From: Oscillatoriales cyanobacterium RM2_1_1
GTDB taxonomy: Bacteria; Cyanobacteriota; Cyanobacteriia; Cyanobacteriales; Microcoleaceae
Assembly: GCA_012033335.1 (NCBI GenBank)
Contig: JAAURB010000019.1
Coordinates: forward strand, 1-62,743
Reading direction: 5' to 3'
Length of the DNA stretch: 62,743 bases
The notes under the pieces are model-generated. The model did not search any database. It was not told where the DNA came from and saw only the letters and a program-made list of their open reading frames with translations. The number at the start of each line of letters is the position of its first letter. The first letter of the stretch is position 1. This document shows, piece after piece, positions 9,215 to 19,027 of this stretch. A program made the position numbers and the translations under genes.

Positions 9215-10006
9215 ATGTTTGATGGTCTGACTGGTCTTCCCCCATTCTACCTGGGTTTAATTGGGAGTACTTTAGCCGGTTTGGGGACGGGTTTGGGCGC
9301 TCTACCGGTTCTGTTTGTCAACCACATTACCCAAAGAGTCCAGGGAGCATTACTGGGATTTGGGGCCGGAGTCATGCTGGCGGCAACCTCATTTTCTTTG
9401 ATTATTCCAGGTTTGGATGCGGCAATGGTGGACAATAACACTACGGTTGCTGGGGTCATTGTGGTCGCTGGAATTTTGTTGGGGGGGGCTTTTTTGTGGT
9501 TCAGTAATCAATACTTTCCCCATGAACATTTTATTAAGGGCGTAGAGGGTCAAAATCTCCGAAACCTGAAGCGTATCTGGCTCTTCGTTACTGCCATTAC
9601 CATTCACAATTTTCCTGAAGGTTTGGCGGTGGGAGTAGGCTTCGGGGGAGAATCAATTCGGAATGGAGTCGCGTTGAGCTTGGGAATCGGACTCCAGAAC
9701 ATTCCTGAAGGATTTGTCGTAGCGATCGCCCTCCTGACTGAAAAATATTCTAAGTGGATTGCGTTTGGAATTGCCCTATTGACCGGATTGGTTGAACCGT
9801 TAGGCGGATTAGTCGGAGTTGGGATTGTCTCAGTAGCCCAGTTTATTTTACCCTGGGCCATGGCATTTGCAGCGGGAGCCATGTTGTTTGTGATTAGCGA
9901 TGAAATTATTCCAGAATCCCATAGTCTGGGGCAGGAAAAAGAAGCCACCATCGGAGTGATGCTGGGATTTGTTGTGATGATGTTTTTAGATGTCACTCTG
10001 GGTTAA
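9215..10006 (+). CDS. ZIP-family divalent metal transporter
   Basis: The protein has 263 residues and eight predicted transmembrane segments. The two metal-binding helices are intact: TIHNFPEGLAVGVGF (about residue 128) and LQNIPEGFVVAIAL (about 160). A further conserved stretch VEPLGGLVG lies near 193 and the helix SDEIIPESH near 230. This arrangement is that of the GufA/ZupT group, which imports zinc and other divalent cations through the plasma membrane. The cytoplasmic loop between helices three and four is short. The gene stands alone and ends at a good terminator. No Zur-type operator is evident. Confidence 0.9.
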   Translation: MFDGLTGLPPFYLGLIGSTLAGLGTGLGALPVLFVNHITQRVQGALLGFGAGVMLAATSFSLIIPGLDAAMVDNNTTVAGVIVVAGILLGGAFLWFSNQYFPHEHFIKGVEGQNLRNLKRIWLFVTAITIHNFPEGLAVGVGFGGESIRNGVALSLGIGLQNIPEGFVVAIALLTEKYSKWIAFGIALLTGLVEPLGGLVGVGIVSVAQFILPWAMAFAAGAMLFVISDEIIPESHSLGQEKEATIGVMLGFVVMMFLDVTLG

Positions 10007-10026
10007 ACCCCTGGGTTAAGCCATTC

Positions 10027-10063
10027 AAAATCCCCAGTCCTATGCAAGATTGGGGATTTTTTT
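10027..10063 (+). terminator. Rho-independent terminator of the ZIP gene
   Basis: AAAATCCCCA (10027-10036) pairs with TGGGGATTTT (10051-10060), and the T run continues to 10063. It lies 20 bases after the stop codon. Confidence 0.88.
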
Positions 10064-10151
10064 AAGGGGTTTGACGGAGGGGATGGAGCCTGAAAATGAA
10101 TTAGAAGCCCAATTAATCTCCTTGATTATTGTCCTAATTTACTATCCCAGC

Positions 10152-10571
10152 TTATTTTCCTAAGACCTGGTCTTTATAAACTTGAAATTCTCTAGATAGT
10201 TCCTGACGATTGGAAGCCCTCAGCAAGTAGCGATAAATAAACCAGCTCGTAAATCCTATGCCAACGAGCTCAAATATGGAGGCCAGGAGGGGAATATCAT
10301 TTAAAGCATCAACCATTGCAAACAGAAGCTTTAATGCTACGAGCAACGTTATGATTAAAATAACAGAGACCAAGGGCTTTTGATATTCCTCAAAGAAGCT
10401 TGAAATATAACCCGGTAACTCAGATAAAACTCCAACCACTTTCTGCTTGATTTCTTGTACCTGATCAGATACCTGGTCTGAAACTGAATCCTGAGTGTAA
10501 CTCCCAACTGATTCAACTTTCAAGTCCACTGGAGATAGCGGGGTCGGTTTTGGGGGCATTGACTCTGACAT
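10152..10571 (-). CDS. CAAD-domain thylakoid membrane protein (CurT-like)
   Basis: The protein has 139 residues: a soluble N-terminus rich in Pro and Ser (1-40), an amphipathic helix (about 42-62), two closely spaced transmembrane helices (about 66-88 and 93-115) and a charged C-terminal helix ending FQVYKDQVLGK. This is the CAAD architecture found alone in cyanobacteria, in CURT1 of plants and appended to some cyanobacterial aminoacyl-tRNA synthetases. The stand-alone cyanobacterial form (CurT) bends thylakoid membranes. I infer that role from architecture and motifs such as LPGYISSFFEEYQKPL and FVYRYLL-like FIYRYLL. Other CAAD paralogues cannot be excluded. Confidence 0.82.
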   Translation of the reverse strand: MSESMPPKPTPLSPVDLKVESVGSYTQDSVSDQVSDQVQEIKQKVVGVLSELPGYISSFFEEYQKPLVSVILIITLLVALKLLFAMVDALNDIPLLASIFELVGIGFTSWFIYRYLLRASNRQELSREFQVYKDQVLGK

Positions 10572-11480
10572 TATAGTCTCCTTTTCTCGAAATGCAATTG
10601 AAACTCAGGACAGAAAACCAGCGGGATAAATGTCCTACTAGCCGTAGAAACCAGAGTAGCAGTCTTTAATACATCATTGCTACTGACTTTTGTTAAGTTG
10701 TGTAAAGTTCTTTTCTGCAAAACCACTTATCTGTCCTAAAACTTGTCTGTCCCAAAAATTAATCAACTTAATCAACAGATTACTCTAGTCTAGAATTCTA
10801 ATCTAAAACAACCCTGTTAACAACGATTGCTTGAAAAAATCACAAAACTTGACCAAATGGTGAGTTTGAACCATGATCTTAAACAGAATGTCTATTGATT
10901 CCACCATTTTTACTGGCAAAGTTCTTGACTTGCCTCTAGCTTAAATATCCAGGGATTGACTGATGGATAAGTTCTTCTATTCATCGATCTTACTTGAAAT
11001 CAATTGGTTTTGTCCCCTCGACAAAGGTAGATTTTTAGGGCTGTTAGATCTGGCATTCTCTATCTGAAAACAACTGATTTCAGGACTGAGAGGGTTGCCA
11101 AAGTCTAATTGACCCAGTTGCAGGGAAGCCATTGTGCCAGTTTCGTAAATGGCACAAGTGGAACGATCTAGACTGTCGGACATCTTCCACCCTGGTATTG
11201 ATTATGGGGCTACGGCAGGGCAGTTGGATGGAGACATTTCGGGGGGCTCCATAGGTCTACGAAAATGCTCCAATTTAACGGTTAGAACTGAACGGCTACC
11301 GCTATGGTTCCTAATTTTGCAGTGCCACTCCACTCTGTGGTACAGATACAGAGTTCCAGGTAAGACTCTTGCTTAGAATGAACTGCTATACTGACCAACT
11401 TTATACACTGGCTAACTTTCAGACTACAGTGCCAGATTCAACAGCTAAACTTCAAATTACTCAAGATTTCAAATAAAGCC
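10572..11480. other. Long intergenic region without a recognised gene
   Basis: These 909 bases lie between divergent genes. The sequence is AT-rich, and short frames on both strands overlap each other and look non-coding. I see a TGTAAAG-type element near 10695 (GTTGTGTAAAGTTC) but no complete operator, RNA gene or repeat. A long leader or an undetected small RNA is possible. Confidence 0.4.
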
Positions 11481-12488
11481 ATGAGCCCTCAGTCAGGTTT
11501 TTCAGGTCACCCGGAGAATTCTCAAGATTTGCCCAATCCAATCCCTGATTTTACCGACGGTTTCGGGGAGGAGTTGAGTGAAGGGTTGGACGAGGAGTCA
11601 TTAACCCCTGAAATGATTCGGCGGGCCCAGGAGGGGGTCAGCGCCGCCCGCGATCGCGCTGTGCAATATAGTATTCAGCTTGCCCTGCAGCGGATTACGG
11701 ATCTGACTTCAGAATCCAGTCCAGGGGCGAGTGGGGAGTTTCGCCGCCAGGTAATGTGGACATTGATTCACAGCCTGTTTCGGGTTAGAGTCGAATATCC
11801 TGAACGCCTGCCTAAAACCAGTGCTATCCTGGCGGCTAATCACCTGAACCATATTGATCCCTTCATCCTACTCTCTGAGATTCCTGCCCAACCCTACTGT
11901 CATATTTTGGGAGATGCCCGAACGCTTTATAACCAGGGTTGGAAACGGAAGTTGCTCAACTGGTCAGGGGGAGTGATTCCGGTTGAGCGCTGGTGGAAGG
12001 AGGAATTGGCTGTGATTGCTGGGGCCCAAGCGGGTCGAGAAGATCTAGCCAGTTTGGCGGCAGCAATTCAACAATCCGTCCCCTCCGGTAGCAATATGCA
12101 AACATTGCGTCGGATTGATCGGGCCGTTCAGACTATTTTGACTGAAGGAGACAGGATCATCCTGTTTCCTGAAGGTCGTCTGGGAACCCAAGAGGCTCGA
12201 CTCCATCTGCCCTTCAAACGCGGCACGGCAATCTATGCTCTGCGGACAGGGGCACCGATTGTGCCAATCGCCTTGATCGGCACCCGGGATCTGTACCTGG
12301 GCAAGCTGATTACCGTTCGGTTCGGCGAACCCATTCCCGTGCCCCAGGTGAGTCGCCCCAAGCGCCAGCAGATCAACGCGGTGTTGCAGCAACTAGAAAC
12401 AGCTCTGATTGACCTGTTGCCCCCCGCCTATGAAGAGCCCAAGGACTTTAAGCTATTGCGGCGCTTCCTCAACCAAATGCTTTGCTAG
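11481..12488 (+). CDS. plsC: 1-acyl-sn-glycerol-3-phosphate acyltransferase (PlsC family)
   Basis: PlsC-type enzymes transfer an acyl group to lysophosphatidate, giving phosphatidate at the membrane. The acyltransferase core starts after a long acidic N-terminal extension (about residues 1-85). It shows the catalytic block AANHLNHIDPF (NHx4D, about residue 117), the glycerol-phosphate block ILFPEGRLGTQ (about 228) and the later block GAPIVPIALIGT (about 255). At 335 residues it is longer than minimal PlsC because of the extension and an insertion after the first block (about 170-205, SLAAAIQQSVPSGSN). Its last 20 bases overlap the 3' end of the convergent phosphoribosyltransferase gene. Confidence 0.85.
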   Translation: MSPQSGFSGHPENSQDLPNPIPDFTDGFGEELSEGLDEESLTPEMIRRAQEGVSAARDRAVQYSIQLALQRITDLTSESSPGASGEFRRQVMWTLIHSLFRVRVEYPERLPKTSAILAANHLNHIDPFILLSEIPAQPYCHILGDARTLYNQGWKRKLLNWSGGVIPVERWWKEELAVIAGAQAGREDLASLAAAIQQSVPSGSNMQTLRRIDRAVQTILTEGDRIILFPEGRLGTQEARLHLPFKRGTAIYALRTGAPIVPIALIGTRDLYLGKLITVRFGEPIPVPQVSRPKRQQINAVLQQLETALIDLLPPAYEEPKDFKLLRRFLNQMLC

Positions 12489-13002
12489 GCAATTTCTTGA
12501 GCAATTGGCCCACCTCAGCCGGAGTCATGGTTTCATACCGTTCAAAGGGTTGATGAATCCAGGGAGAATCAGCGAAATAGTCTACATAGTAATCTGGTAC
12601 GAAATTAGAACAAGATTTGTACCAGAGCACGGCGGTTTTGATTTCCTGGATCTCTTGGGGATGTTGAGCCTTGAGCCAGGCCAGACATTGCCCCAGGCTG
12701 ACCCCTGAGTCCACCAGATCATCCACCAGTAAGACATGGCTGCCCAGGATTTCAGTGGTCATAGTGAGATGGCGGGCCAGTTTTACTTCCCCCCGAACCC
12801 GACCCTGATCACCGCTATAGGATGCACTGGACAAAATGGCTAGGGGTTGATCATAAATTCGCGAGAGAATATCCCCAATCCGTAAACCACCCCGAGCGAT
12901 ACAGACAATTTGATTAAATTTCCATGAAGAGTGGTAGATTTTGGCAGCCAGGGTTTCGATCAGTTGGTGGTAGTCTGACCAGGAGACGTAGAGGTCACTC
13001 AT
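12469..13002 (-). CDS. Phosphoribosyltransferase-domain protein
   Basis: The start MSDLYVSWSDYHQ at 13002 fits the family; the open frame extends upstream to 13095 but those residues are not family-like. The fold has the hood-strand IVCIARGGLRIGD (about residue 37) and the PRPP-binding loop VLLVDDLVDSGVSL (about 95, DD..DSG). The last third carries WYKSCSNFVPDYYV and WIHQPFERYE, which resemble the xanthine/hypoxanthine-guanine phosphoribosyltransferase group. It would salvage a purine base into its nucleotide; the exact base is uncertain. It overlaps the convergent acyltransferase gene by 20 bases. Confidence 0.85.
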   Translation of the reverse strand: MSDLYVSWSDYHQLIETLAAKIYHSSWKFNQIVCIARGGLRIGDILSRIYDQPLAILSSASYSGDQGRVRGEVKLARHLTMTTEILGSHVLLVDDLVDSGVSLGQCLAWLKAQHPQEIQEIKTAVLWYKSCSNFVPDYYVDYFADSPWIHQPFERYETMTPAEVGQLLKKLPSKAFG

Positions 13003-13309
13003 AGAAAATTTGCTGAATCTGATAGGGTGAGCTTGATCATCTAGCTTGATCATGTAACAGTTTACCGCTAACGAATTGCTGGGGAGTGTTCGCAACCGAA
13101 CAGCTTAGCAGTTAGGATGGAGCTAGCTATATAAAGTTATCCAGGTTATCTAACAGCATTTTCTAAGAAAACTTGTTCAAAGCCCCCTGTCCGACTCCCA
13201 TGAGTATTGCCCAGACAAATTCATTAAACTTGCTCGGATCGAGTTTCCCTGGATAAACTGACCTGGGTAAGGTTACATTGGTGCAAATCACTCTGCTGAA
13301 CTCAGTTGC

Positions 13310-14701
13310 ATGGTTTCTTATCGTCTTCCCTTGGTGTTACTAACCGGTGTTGCCTGTGCCAGTTGTGTTGTTGGCCCAGGTCAAAGTGCTTTGTCCGCTG
13401 ACCATTCCCCTGAATCTGAGGAATTCCTTAGCCTCTCTGGATTTGTTGAGATTGGATTTGTTGAGATTGCTCAGCAAGCTGAACCCCCAAAAGAACGGGA
13501 CTTGAGAAAAACCCTGGCCCGATTGCCCAAGGGCATGATTCTATTGGCGGCGGGTTCTTTGGTGATCGCGGCTGGTGGAGTTTCAGTGTTGCTGCGGGTC
13601 TTGAATGGAGCAGATGGCGAGGAAGATTGGCCTGAAGAGCAGATTGAAGAGCAAATTAACGACATCAAGACAGAACTGCCCAGTCCCATATCTGGGGAAG
13701 CTTCGCCATTGATCCCAGAACAGCCGCCAGAACACTCGGGGATTCAAGCAGTAGCTCAGAGAGTTCAGCTTCCATCCCAACCTGAAATCCAGGAGATGCC
13801 TCGATCTGAGTTTCCCACCGTGATTCAGCCTGATACTCAAACCGTTGAATCTGAAACCGTTGAATCTGAAATCGTTGAATCTGAAAGCTCTGCCCTAGAA
13901 GTCACCCCATCCGATCCGTCGCCCCTGAATCATGCTTCAGCGACACCTCCTGAAACATCACCGGGTTCCGAAGCCTCAAAGGACAACGGTTTCAAGCACT
14001 TTGCACCAAATGTGCTCGATTCTCAAATCAGAACTGAAATTCCAGAGGATCAAGCCAACCCAACTCAGCCCCCCAGGCCCCAACTTCCGGCCCTCCCTGC
14101 CCAAACTCAACAACCTCAGATTCCACCTCCTAATCCACCCCAGCCGATTCACCATTCTGCTTTTTCCTCTCCGCCCCAGAGTGCCCCGGAACCCACCCTG
14201 GAATCCTTGAGGGATATTCCCCTGCCTCGATTGGACTCTCAATTGCCCTCTCAGTTTGAAGCTCACTATGGGTCAATGGATCAGATCGAACAGCTAATTC
14301 TGAGTATTCAGAGTTCCGATCCGGCCATTCGTAGCAAGGCCATTTGGGAACTGGGTCAACATTCGGATTCCCGGGCGATTCAACCCCTGGTTGATCTATT
14401 GGTGGGTTCTGACTCCAAGCAACGCAGTTTGATTCTGGCGGCCCTCTCTGAAATTGGCAGCCGAGCCCTCAAGCCAATGAACCGGGCCTTAACCTTTTCC
14501 CTTCAAGATGAGAATGCTGAGGTTCGGAAAAATGCCATCCGAGACTTAACCCGGGTGTATGATTTGATCTTGCAAATGAGCCAGCTTCTACAACGGGCCG
14601 TCTATGACCCAGATCCCGATGTCCAGGAAACGGCAGAGTGGGCCATTGATAAACTCAGTCGGATTCGACCATTGCCCATAGCGGATCGCAAGCGGGAGTA
14701 A
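13310..14701 (+). CDS. HEAT-repeat protein with signal sequence and proline-rich linker
   Basis: The protein has 463 residues. A hydrophobic N-terminus with a Cys pair (LTGVACASCVVG, about 12-23) suggests a signal or lipoprotein-type peptide. A second hydrophobic segment (MILLAAGSLVIAAGGVSVLL, about 76-95) could be a membrane anchor. Residues 110-320 are low complexity (Pro, Gln, Glu), including a short degenerate repeat ETVESETVESEIVESE. Residues 325-455 contain HEAT-type units (SKAIWELGQHSDSRAIQPL, RKNAIRDLTRVYD and QETAEWAIDKL). HEAT units bind other proteins; in cyanobacteria related repeats also occur in bilin lyases, but no lyase motif is present here. The glycosyltransferase gene starts 8 bases downstream, so the two are probably an operon. 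Confidence 0.75.
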   Translation: MVSYRLPLVLLTGVACASCVVGPGQSALSADHSPESEEFLSLSGFVEIGFVEIAQQAEPPKERDLRKTLARLPKGMILLAAGSLVIAAGGVSVLLRVLNGADGEEDWPEEQIEEQINDIKTELPSPISGEASPLIPEQPPEHSGIQAVAQRVQLPSQPEIQEMPRSEFPTVIQPDTQTVESETVESEIVESESSALEVTPSDPSPLNHASATPPETSPGSEASKDNGFKHFAPNVLDSQIRTEIPEDQANPTQPPRPQLPALPAQTQQPQIPPPNPPQPIHHSAFSSPPQSAPEPTLESLRDIPLPRLDSQLPSQFEAHYGSMDQIEQLILSIQSSDPAIRSKAIWELGQHSDSRAIQPLVDLLVGSDSKQRSLILAALSEIGSRALKPMNRALTFSLQDENAEVRKNAIRDLTRVYDLILQMSQLLQRAVYDPDPDVQETAEWAIDKLSRIRPLPIADRKRE

Positions 14702-14709
14702 GAAGTTTG

Positions 14710-15846
14710 ATGCCCAAATCATCCCTAGAATTATTGTTTCTCTCTACCCCGGTGGGGCCTCTGGGATCCGGGCTGGGAGGAGGAGTGGAGTTGACCCTGC
14801 TGAATTGGGTGCAGGTATTGCAAGCTCGAGGCCATCAGATTACTGTGGTTGCTCCCCAGGGATCGGTTCTCACTTCAGGATCTGTGGTTGAAATTTCGGG
14901 GGAATTGCAAGTTCCCGCCCAAACTCAAGATCGCAATACCCCGATCACAATGCCCCCTGCTCCAGTTCTAGGGGCGATGTGGGACTATGGCCATCAACAT
15001 CAGCAGCACTATGATTTGATCCTAAATTTTGCCTATGACTGGTTGCCCTTTTATCTGACTCCCTTTCTTACGACCCCCGTGGCTCACTTCGTCAGCATGG
15101 GTTCGCTGTCAGTGGCCATGAATGAAGTTATTCGACGGGCTGCCGCTCAGTTTCCTGGATCCCTGGGAATCTACACCCGAACTCAGGCTGAAACCTTTGG
15201 ATTGTCTACAGATCAACTGGTTTGTCTGGGTAGCGGCATTGACCTGTCCCAGTATGAATTCTGCCCTAATCCTGGATCTGATCTGGCTTGGTTGGGTCGG
15301 ATCGCCCCGGAAAAAGGTTTAGAAGATGCGGTGGCGGCGGCCCAGAAAACCGGAATCCGGCTGAAAATTATGGGAAAGATTCAGGATCAAGCCTATTGGC
15401 AGCAAATTCTCCAAACCTATCCCCAGGCCCCCATTGAATATCTGGGCTTCCTCTCCACTTCCCAGATGCAGGCTAACCTGGGCCAATGTCGGGCCTTACT
15501 CATGACCCCCCGTTGGGTAGAAGCCTTTGGTAATGTGGCGATTGAGGCGCTGGCTTGTGGAGTTCCAGTGATTGCCTACAGCCGGGGTGGCCCCACGGAA
15601 ATCATTCAACCGGGCAAAACCGGATGGCTGGTGGAACCCGATAGTGTTCCGGGTTTGATTCAGGGGATTGCCACCCTGGATCAACTGGATCGGGCCAATT
15701 GTCGCCAGCAGGCTGAAACGGAATTTTCTCTAGAGGTTTGGGGCGATCGCGTGGAACGCTGGCTACTCTCCCGGGTCAATTCTCCCGGTCAATTCTCCGG
15801 ATTAGCCTCTCCCCCCCAAATTCACCATAAAGATATTCTAAATTGA
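14710..15846 (+). CDS. Glycosyltransferase family 4-type protein
   Basis: The protein has 378 residues with a GT-B fold. The N-terminal Rossmann half contains GSGLGGGVELTLLNWVQVL and GHQITVVAP (about 15-50). The C-terminal half contains LAWLGRIAPEKGLEDAV (about 193) and the nucleotide-sugar site EAFGNVAIEALACGVPVIAY followed by GGPTEII (about 274-300, EX7E pattern). It transfers a hexose from a nucleotide sugar to an unknown acceptor, probably a lipid, polysaccharide or solute. A TTG codon directly precedes the ATG; the ATG at 14710 is the likelier start. Eight bases separate it from the HEAT-repeat gene upstream. Confidence 0.85.
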   Translation: MPKSSLELLFLSTPVGPLGSGLGGGVELTLLNWVQVLQARGHQITVVAPQGSVLTSGSVVEISGELQVPAQTQDRNTPITMPPAPVLGAMWDYGHQHQQHYDLILNFAYDWLPFYLTPFLTTPVAHFVSMGSLSVAMNEVIRRAAAQFPGSLGIYTRTQAETFGLSTDQLVCLGSGIDLSQYEFCPNPGSDLAWLGRIAPEKGLEDAVAAAQKTGIRLKIMGKIQDQAYWQQILQTYPQAPIEYLGFLSTSQMQANLGQCRALLMTPRWVEAFGNVAIEALACGVPVIAYSRGGPTEIIQPGKTGWLVEPDSVPGLIQGIATLDQLDRANCRQQAETEFSLEVWGDRVERWLLSRVNSPGQFSGLASPPQIHHKDILN

Positions 15847-15975
15847 TACAATGCTGGAAGTGCCGATATGATTTCTAGATGATTGTTCTGGAACAATTTT
15901 GTAATTGCTCCCCAATTATTTCGGAATTATTCTGGAATTATTTTGTAGCCAATCCCTTACAGGAAACGTTTTAGT

Positions 15976-16950
15976 GTGGCCAGTCCCAACCGCAAACCTA
16001 TTCTGCTCGATTTTGAGAAGCCCCTGGTGGAGTTAGAATCTCGCATCGATCAAGTCCGGCAGCTTGCAAACGACAACGGCGTTGATGTTTCAGATCAGAT
16101 TCACCAGTTGGAATCCCGCGCCACCCAATTGCGCCAAGAAATTTTTAGCACCTTATCTCCGGCCCAACGGCTACAACTGGCTCGCCATCCTCGCCGTCCC
16201 AGTACCCTGGATTACATTCAGGCCATGTGCGACGAGTGGATGGAGCTCCATGGCGATCGCTGTGGCTATGATGATCCGGCCATGGTGGGAGGTGTGGGAC
16301 GGTTGGCGGGGCAACCCGTGGTGATGATGGGCCATCAAAAAGGTCGGGACACCAAGGATAATGTTGCCCGAAATTTTGGCATGGCAGCCCCGGGGGGTTA
16401 TCGCAAGGCCATGCGGCTGATGGAACATGCCAATCACTTTGGAATGCCAATTTTGACCTTCATCGATACCCCTGGGGCCTGGGCTGGTGTGGCTGCGGAG
16501 AAACTGGGTCAGGGAGAGGCGATCGCCCATAACCTGCGAGAAATGTTTCGTCTAAATGTACCCATTATTTGCACCGTGATTGGGGAAGGCGGTTCAGGGG
16601 GAGCTTTAGGAATTGGAGTGGGGGAACGACTGCTGATGATGGAGCACGCGGTATACACGGTGGCCACCCCCGAAGCCTGCGCCGCCATTCTCTGGAAAGA
16701 TGCCAGTCAGGCCCCCCAGGCTGCCCAAGCCCTGAGAATTACAGCCCCGGATCTTAAGCAGCTCAATATTATTGATCGGATTGTGCCGGAGCCTGAAGGG
16801 GGAGCCCACAATCACCCATTGAAAGCCGTTGAGTATCTCAAGCAAGCGCTTTTAGAAACCCTAGAAGAACTGGTATCTTTCAACGGTCAGCAACGGCGAG
16901 AGATGCGGTATCAAAAGTTTCGCCATATTGGGGTTTTTGCCGAAGGATAG
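15976..16950 (+). CDS. accA: Acetyl-CoA carboxylase, carboxyltransferase subunit alpha
   Basis: AccA and AccD together transfer CO2 from biotin-carrier protein to acetyl-CoA, the first step of fatty acid synthesis. The 324-residue protein has the usual order: N-terminal coiled helix ([15 protein letters not shown]), [11 protein letters not shown] (about 92), [18 protein letters not shown] (about 118), the carboxyl-transfer core [20 protein letters not shown] (about 160), [15 protein letters not shown] (about 198) and [12 protein letters not shown] (about 228). Full family length, no anomaly. The start is a GTG (VASPNRK) preceded by AGGAAAC; the first ATG is far too late. The upstream spacer is AT-rich with repeated GGAATTATT blocks. 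Confidence 0.96.
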   Translation: MASPNRKPILLDFEKPLVELESRIDQVRQLANDNGVDVSDQIHQLESRATQLRQEIFSTLSPAQRLQLARHPRRPSTLDYIQAMCDEWMELHGDRCGYDDPAMVGGVGRLAGQPVVMMGHQKGRDTKDNVARNFGMAAPGGYRKAMRLMEHANHFGMPILTFIDTPGAWAGVAAEKLGQGEAIAHNLREMFRLNVPIICTVIGEGGSGGALGIGVGERLLMMEHAVYTVATPEACAAILWKDASQAPQAAQALRITAPDLKQLNIIDRIVPEPEGGAHNHPLKAVEYLKQALLETLEELVSFNGQQRREMRYQKFRHIGVFAEG

Positions 16951-17335
16951 ATGCTCCGGACTACCCAAAAGTCAGGTTAAGTCTGCTTCGGGATCGGGTT
17001 ATTGATTGGGTCATGAAGGGATCACTAGGACAATAGAACTCCAGATTTTTGGATACAATGTGCTTTGAGCTTTATATTGATTGAGTCAATTTAGTCCTGT
17101 CCATGCTCTAAATTCCTTGATCCCAATCTGTTCTGGCCAGAATGCCTGGTAGAATCGGGCTTCTTGAACCCGGTCAGAAATTACGGTTTTCCCCTCTGAA
17201 AGTTTTACCCAAGCTTCAGTGTATAATGATAAAGTAACAAATCTTAATGATTTTCTCAGATCTTATTTTCTTGAGATTGGTAATGGATCTTAGCTCAACT
17301 CAAATCAGCTCAACTTACAGTTGCTCAAATCGCCC
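16951..17335. other. Intergenic region with a candidate promoter for the dehydrogenase gene
   Basis: These 385 bases contain no recognised gene. A perfect -10-type hexamer TATAAT lies at 17222-17227, about 110 bases before the SDR start, and could begin its transcript. No good -35 element is correctly spaced, so this is only a candidate. Confidence 0.35.
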
Positions 17336-18061
17336 ATGACTTCTCCAACTGAAACACGAGCCATAGTGACCGGAGCAAGTGGTGGGATTGGTAGAGCAAC
17401 AGCCATTGCCCTAGCCAAGGCAGGCATTCATGTGGCTTTGGTGAGCCGTTCTCTGGACAAACTGGAGCAAACAGCTCAAGTTGCTCGGGGGTTTGGAGTT
17501 GAAGCAGGGGTCTATGCCCTGGATCTGGCTCACGTTGATCAGGTTGGCGATCGCCTGGGTCAGATTACTCAGGATTTCGGTGATGTTGATATTTTGATTA
17601 ACAATGCCGGCATGGGATATACCAATTCCCTATCGAGTACTTCCCTGACTGATTGGCAACGGGTGATTGATTTAAATCTGACCAGCATATTTGAGGGAGT
17701 TAAAGCAATTTTACCTGGGATGCGAAGCCGGGGGCATGGAACCATTATCAATGTGATTTCCATTGCCGGACGGCAGGTTTTTCCCAATTGGGGAGCCTAT
17801 TGCGTCAGTAAGTTTGGCTTGATGGCGCTCTCAAAAGCGTTAGCCATTGAGGAACAGACCCATGGCATCCGGGTAACGGCACTTTGTCCAGGTGCTGTAA
17901 ACACCGGGCTCTGGGATACAGAGACTGTAGAAGCAGACTTTGATCGGTCTGCTATGTTAACCCCAGAAATGGTGGCTCAGTCCATTCTTCATGTGGTGCT
18001 TCTGCCGCCTCAAGCTGTGGTTGAGGAGCTGACGCTCATGCCTAATTCAGGCACGTTTTAG
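17336..18061 (+). CDS. Short-chain dehydrogenase/reductase (classical SDR)
   Basis: The protein has 241 residues. The NAD(P)-binding loop TGASGGIG (about residues 12-19), the structural NNAGMG (about 86), catalytic Ser in NVISIAG (about 138) and the catalytic YCVSK (about 152-156) are all present, as is the PGAVNTGLW turn after the active site. The Arg/Ser after the second strand (SRSLDKL) favours NADP(H). The substrate cannot be read; many cyanobacterial relatives act as 3-oxoacyl-ACP reductase-like enzymes. A TTG five codons upstream (17321) keeps the frame open, but the ATG at 17336 gives the usual N-terminus. folE follows 68 bases downstream. Confidence 0.85.
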   Translation: MTSPTETRAIVTGASGGIGRATAIALAKAGIHVALVSRSLDKLEQTAQVARGFGVEAGVYALDLAHVDQVGDRLGQITQDFGDVDILINNAGMGYTNSLSSTSLTDWQRVIDLNLTSIFEGVKAILPGMRSRGHGTIINVISIAGRQVFPNWGAYCVSKFGLMALSKALAIEEQTHGIRVTALCPGAVNTGLWDTETVEADFDRSAMLTPEMVAQSILHVVLLPPQAVVEELTLMPNSGTF

Positions 18062-18129
18062 AGGGATAGAGGATTTACTCTGTTTACTCTTCTAATTTCT
18101 TTGTTTTCTAGAACTTCATAGACTTAATC

Positions 18130-18852
18130 ATGACTATCGCCTCCTCTAGCGGTTTCAATGCCTCAAGCGCTGACAGCCCAAATGGCATTAAGGAGACTGA
18201 CTCCGCTGCCCGAATTTCAACCCGCCCTGACCGTAGTTCTTCCTTGTCTAGCAGCAAAGCAGAGTTGCCTTTAATTGAAGTAACCGATGAACAAATGATG
18301 GATGCCGTTCGAACGATGTTACTAGGGGTAGGGGAAGATCCTGAACGGGAAGGACTACTCAAGACTCCGAAGCGGGTTGCGGAAGCGATGCGCTTTCTCA
18401 CCAATGGTTATAGCCAATCCCTGGAGGATCTGGTCAATGGTGCAATTTTTGACGAAGGCCATGAGGAAATGGTATTGGTGCGAGATATCAATGTGTTTAG
18501 CCTCTGTGAACACCACATGCTGCCCTTCATGGGGAAAGCCCATGTTGCCTACATCCCAAACCAGAAAGTGATTGGCTTGAGTAAGCTGGCTCGGATTGTT
18601 GAAATGTATGCCCGTCGGCTCCAAGTGCAAGAACGGTTGACCCGGCAAGTGGCAGAAGCCGTACAGGAAGTGCTAGAACCTCAGGGTGTAGCGGTTGTGA
18701 TGGAAGCCAGCCACATGTGCATGGCGATGCGGGGAGTGCAAAAACCCGGATCTTGGACAGTCACCAGTGCCATGCTGGGGGTTTTCCGAGATGATCAGAA
18801 AACCCGTGAAGAGTTTTTGAATCTGATTCGTCATCAACCCGCATTCTTCTAA
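18130..18852 (+). CDS. folE: GTP cyclohydrolase I
   Basis: FolE converts GTP to dihydroneopterin triphosphate, the first step of folate and pterin synthesis; cyanobacteria also need pterins for photoreceptor chromophores such as the folate antenna of cryptochrome DASH. The 240-residue protein has a variable Ser-rich N-terminus (1-50), then [20 protein letters not shown] (about 64), the zinc-binding [18 protein letters not shown] (about 124), [20 protein letters not shown] (about 144) and the second zinc Cys in [11 protein letters not shown] (about 197). Family length, all ligands present. It may be read with the upstream SDR gene and ends at an inverted repeat. Confidence 0.96.
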   Translation: MTIASSSGFNASSADSPNGIKETDSAARISTRPDRSSSLSSSKAELPLIEVTDEQMMDAVRTMLLGVGEDPEREGLLKTPKRVAEAMRFLTNGYSQSLEDLVNGAIFDEGHEEMVLVRDINVFSLCEHHMLPFMGKAHVAYIPNQKVIGLSKLARIVEMYARRLQVQERLTRQVAEAVQEVLEPQGVAVVMEASHMCMAMRGVQKPGSWTVTSAMLGVFRDDQKTREEFLNLIRHQPAFF

Positions 18853-18858
18853 CGGTTG

Positions 18859-18904
18859 CCAATTAGTTTCCGTGGGCAGGCCAATCCACCATGGAAACTA
18901 TTGG
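18859..18904 (+). terminator. Inverted repeat downstream of folE
   Basis: CCAATTAGTTTCC (18859-18871) pairs with GGAAACTATTGG (18893-18904) with one bulged base. No T run follows, so termination would be weak or factor-assisted. Confidence 0.55.
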
Positions 18905-19027
18905 TGTTGAAGCCAGAATCTTTAAAGTTGGGGATTAACGCCATCGGATGAGTAAGATTGGGAAGATGGAAATCTATATGATTGCAGGTTCCATTTCCTA
19001 GTCCCTAACCTATGACCCCAAGTTACT

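Noticed and set aside
9604-9996. 130-residue minus-strand frame inside the ZIP gene
   Set aside because: It mirrors the conserved metal-binding helices of the plus-strand frame and ends at no signal.
10977-11376. Two overlapping small frames on opposite strands in the long spacer
   Set aside because: They overlap each other, lack ribosome sites and recognisable residues patterns, and neither extends across the spacer.
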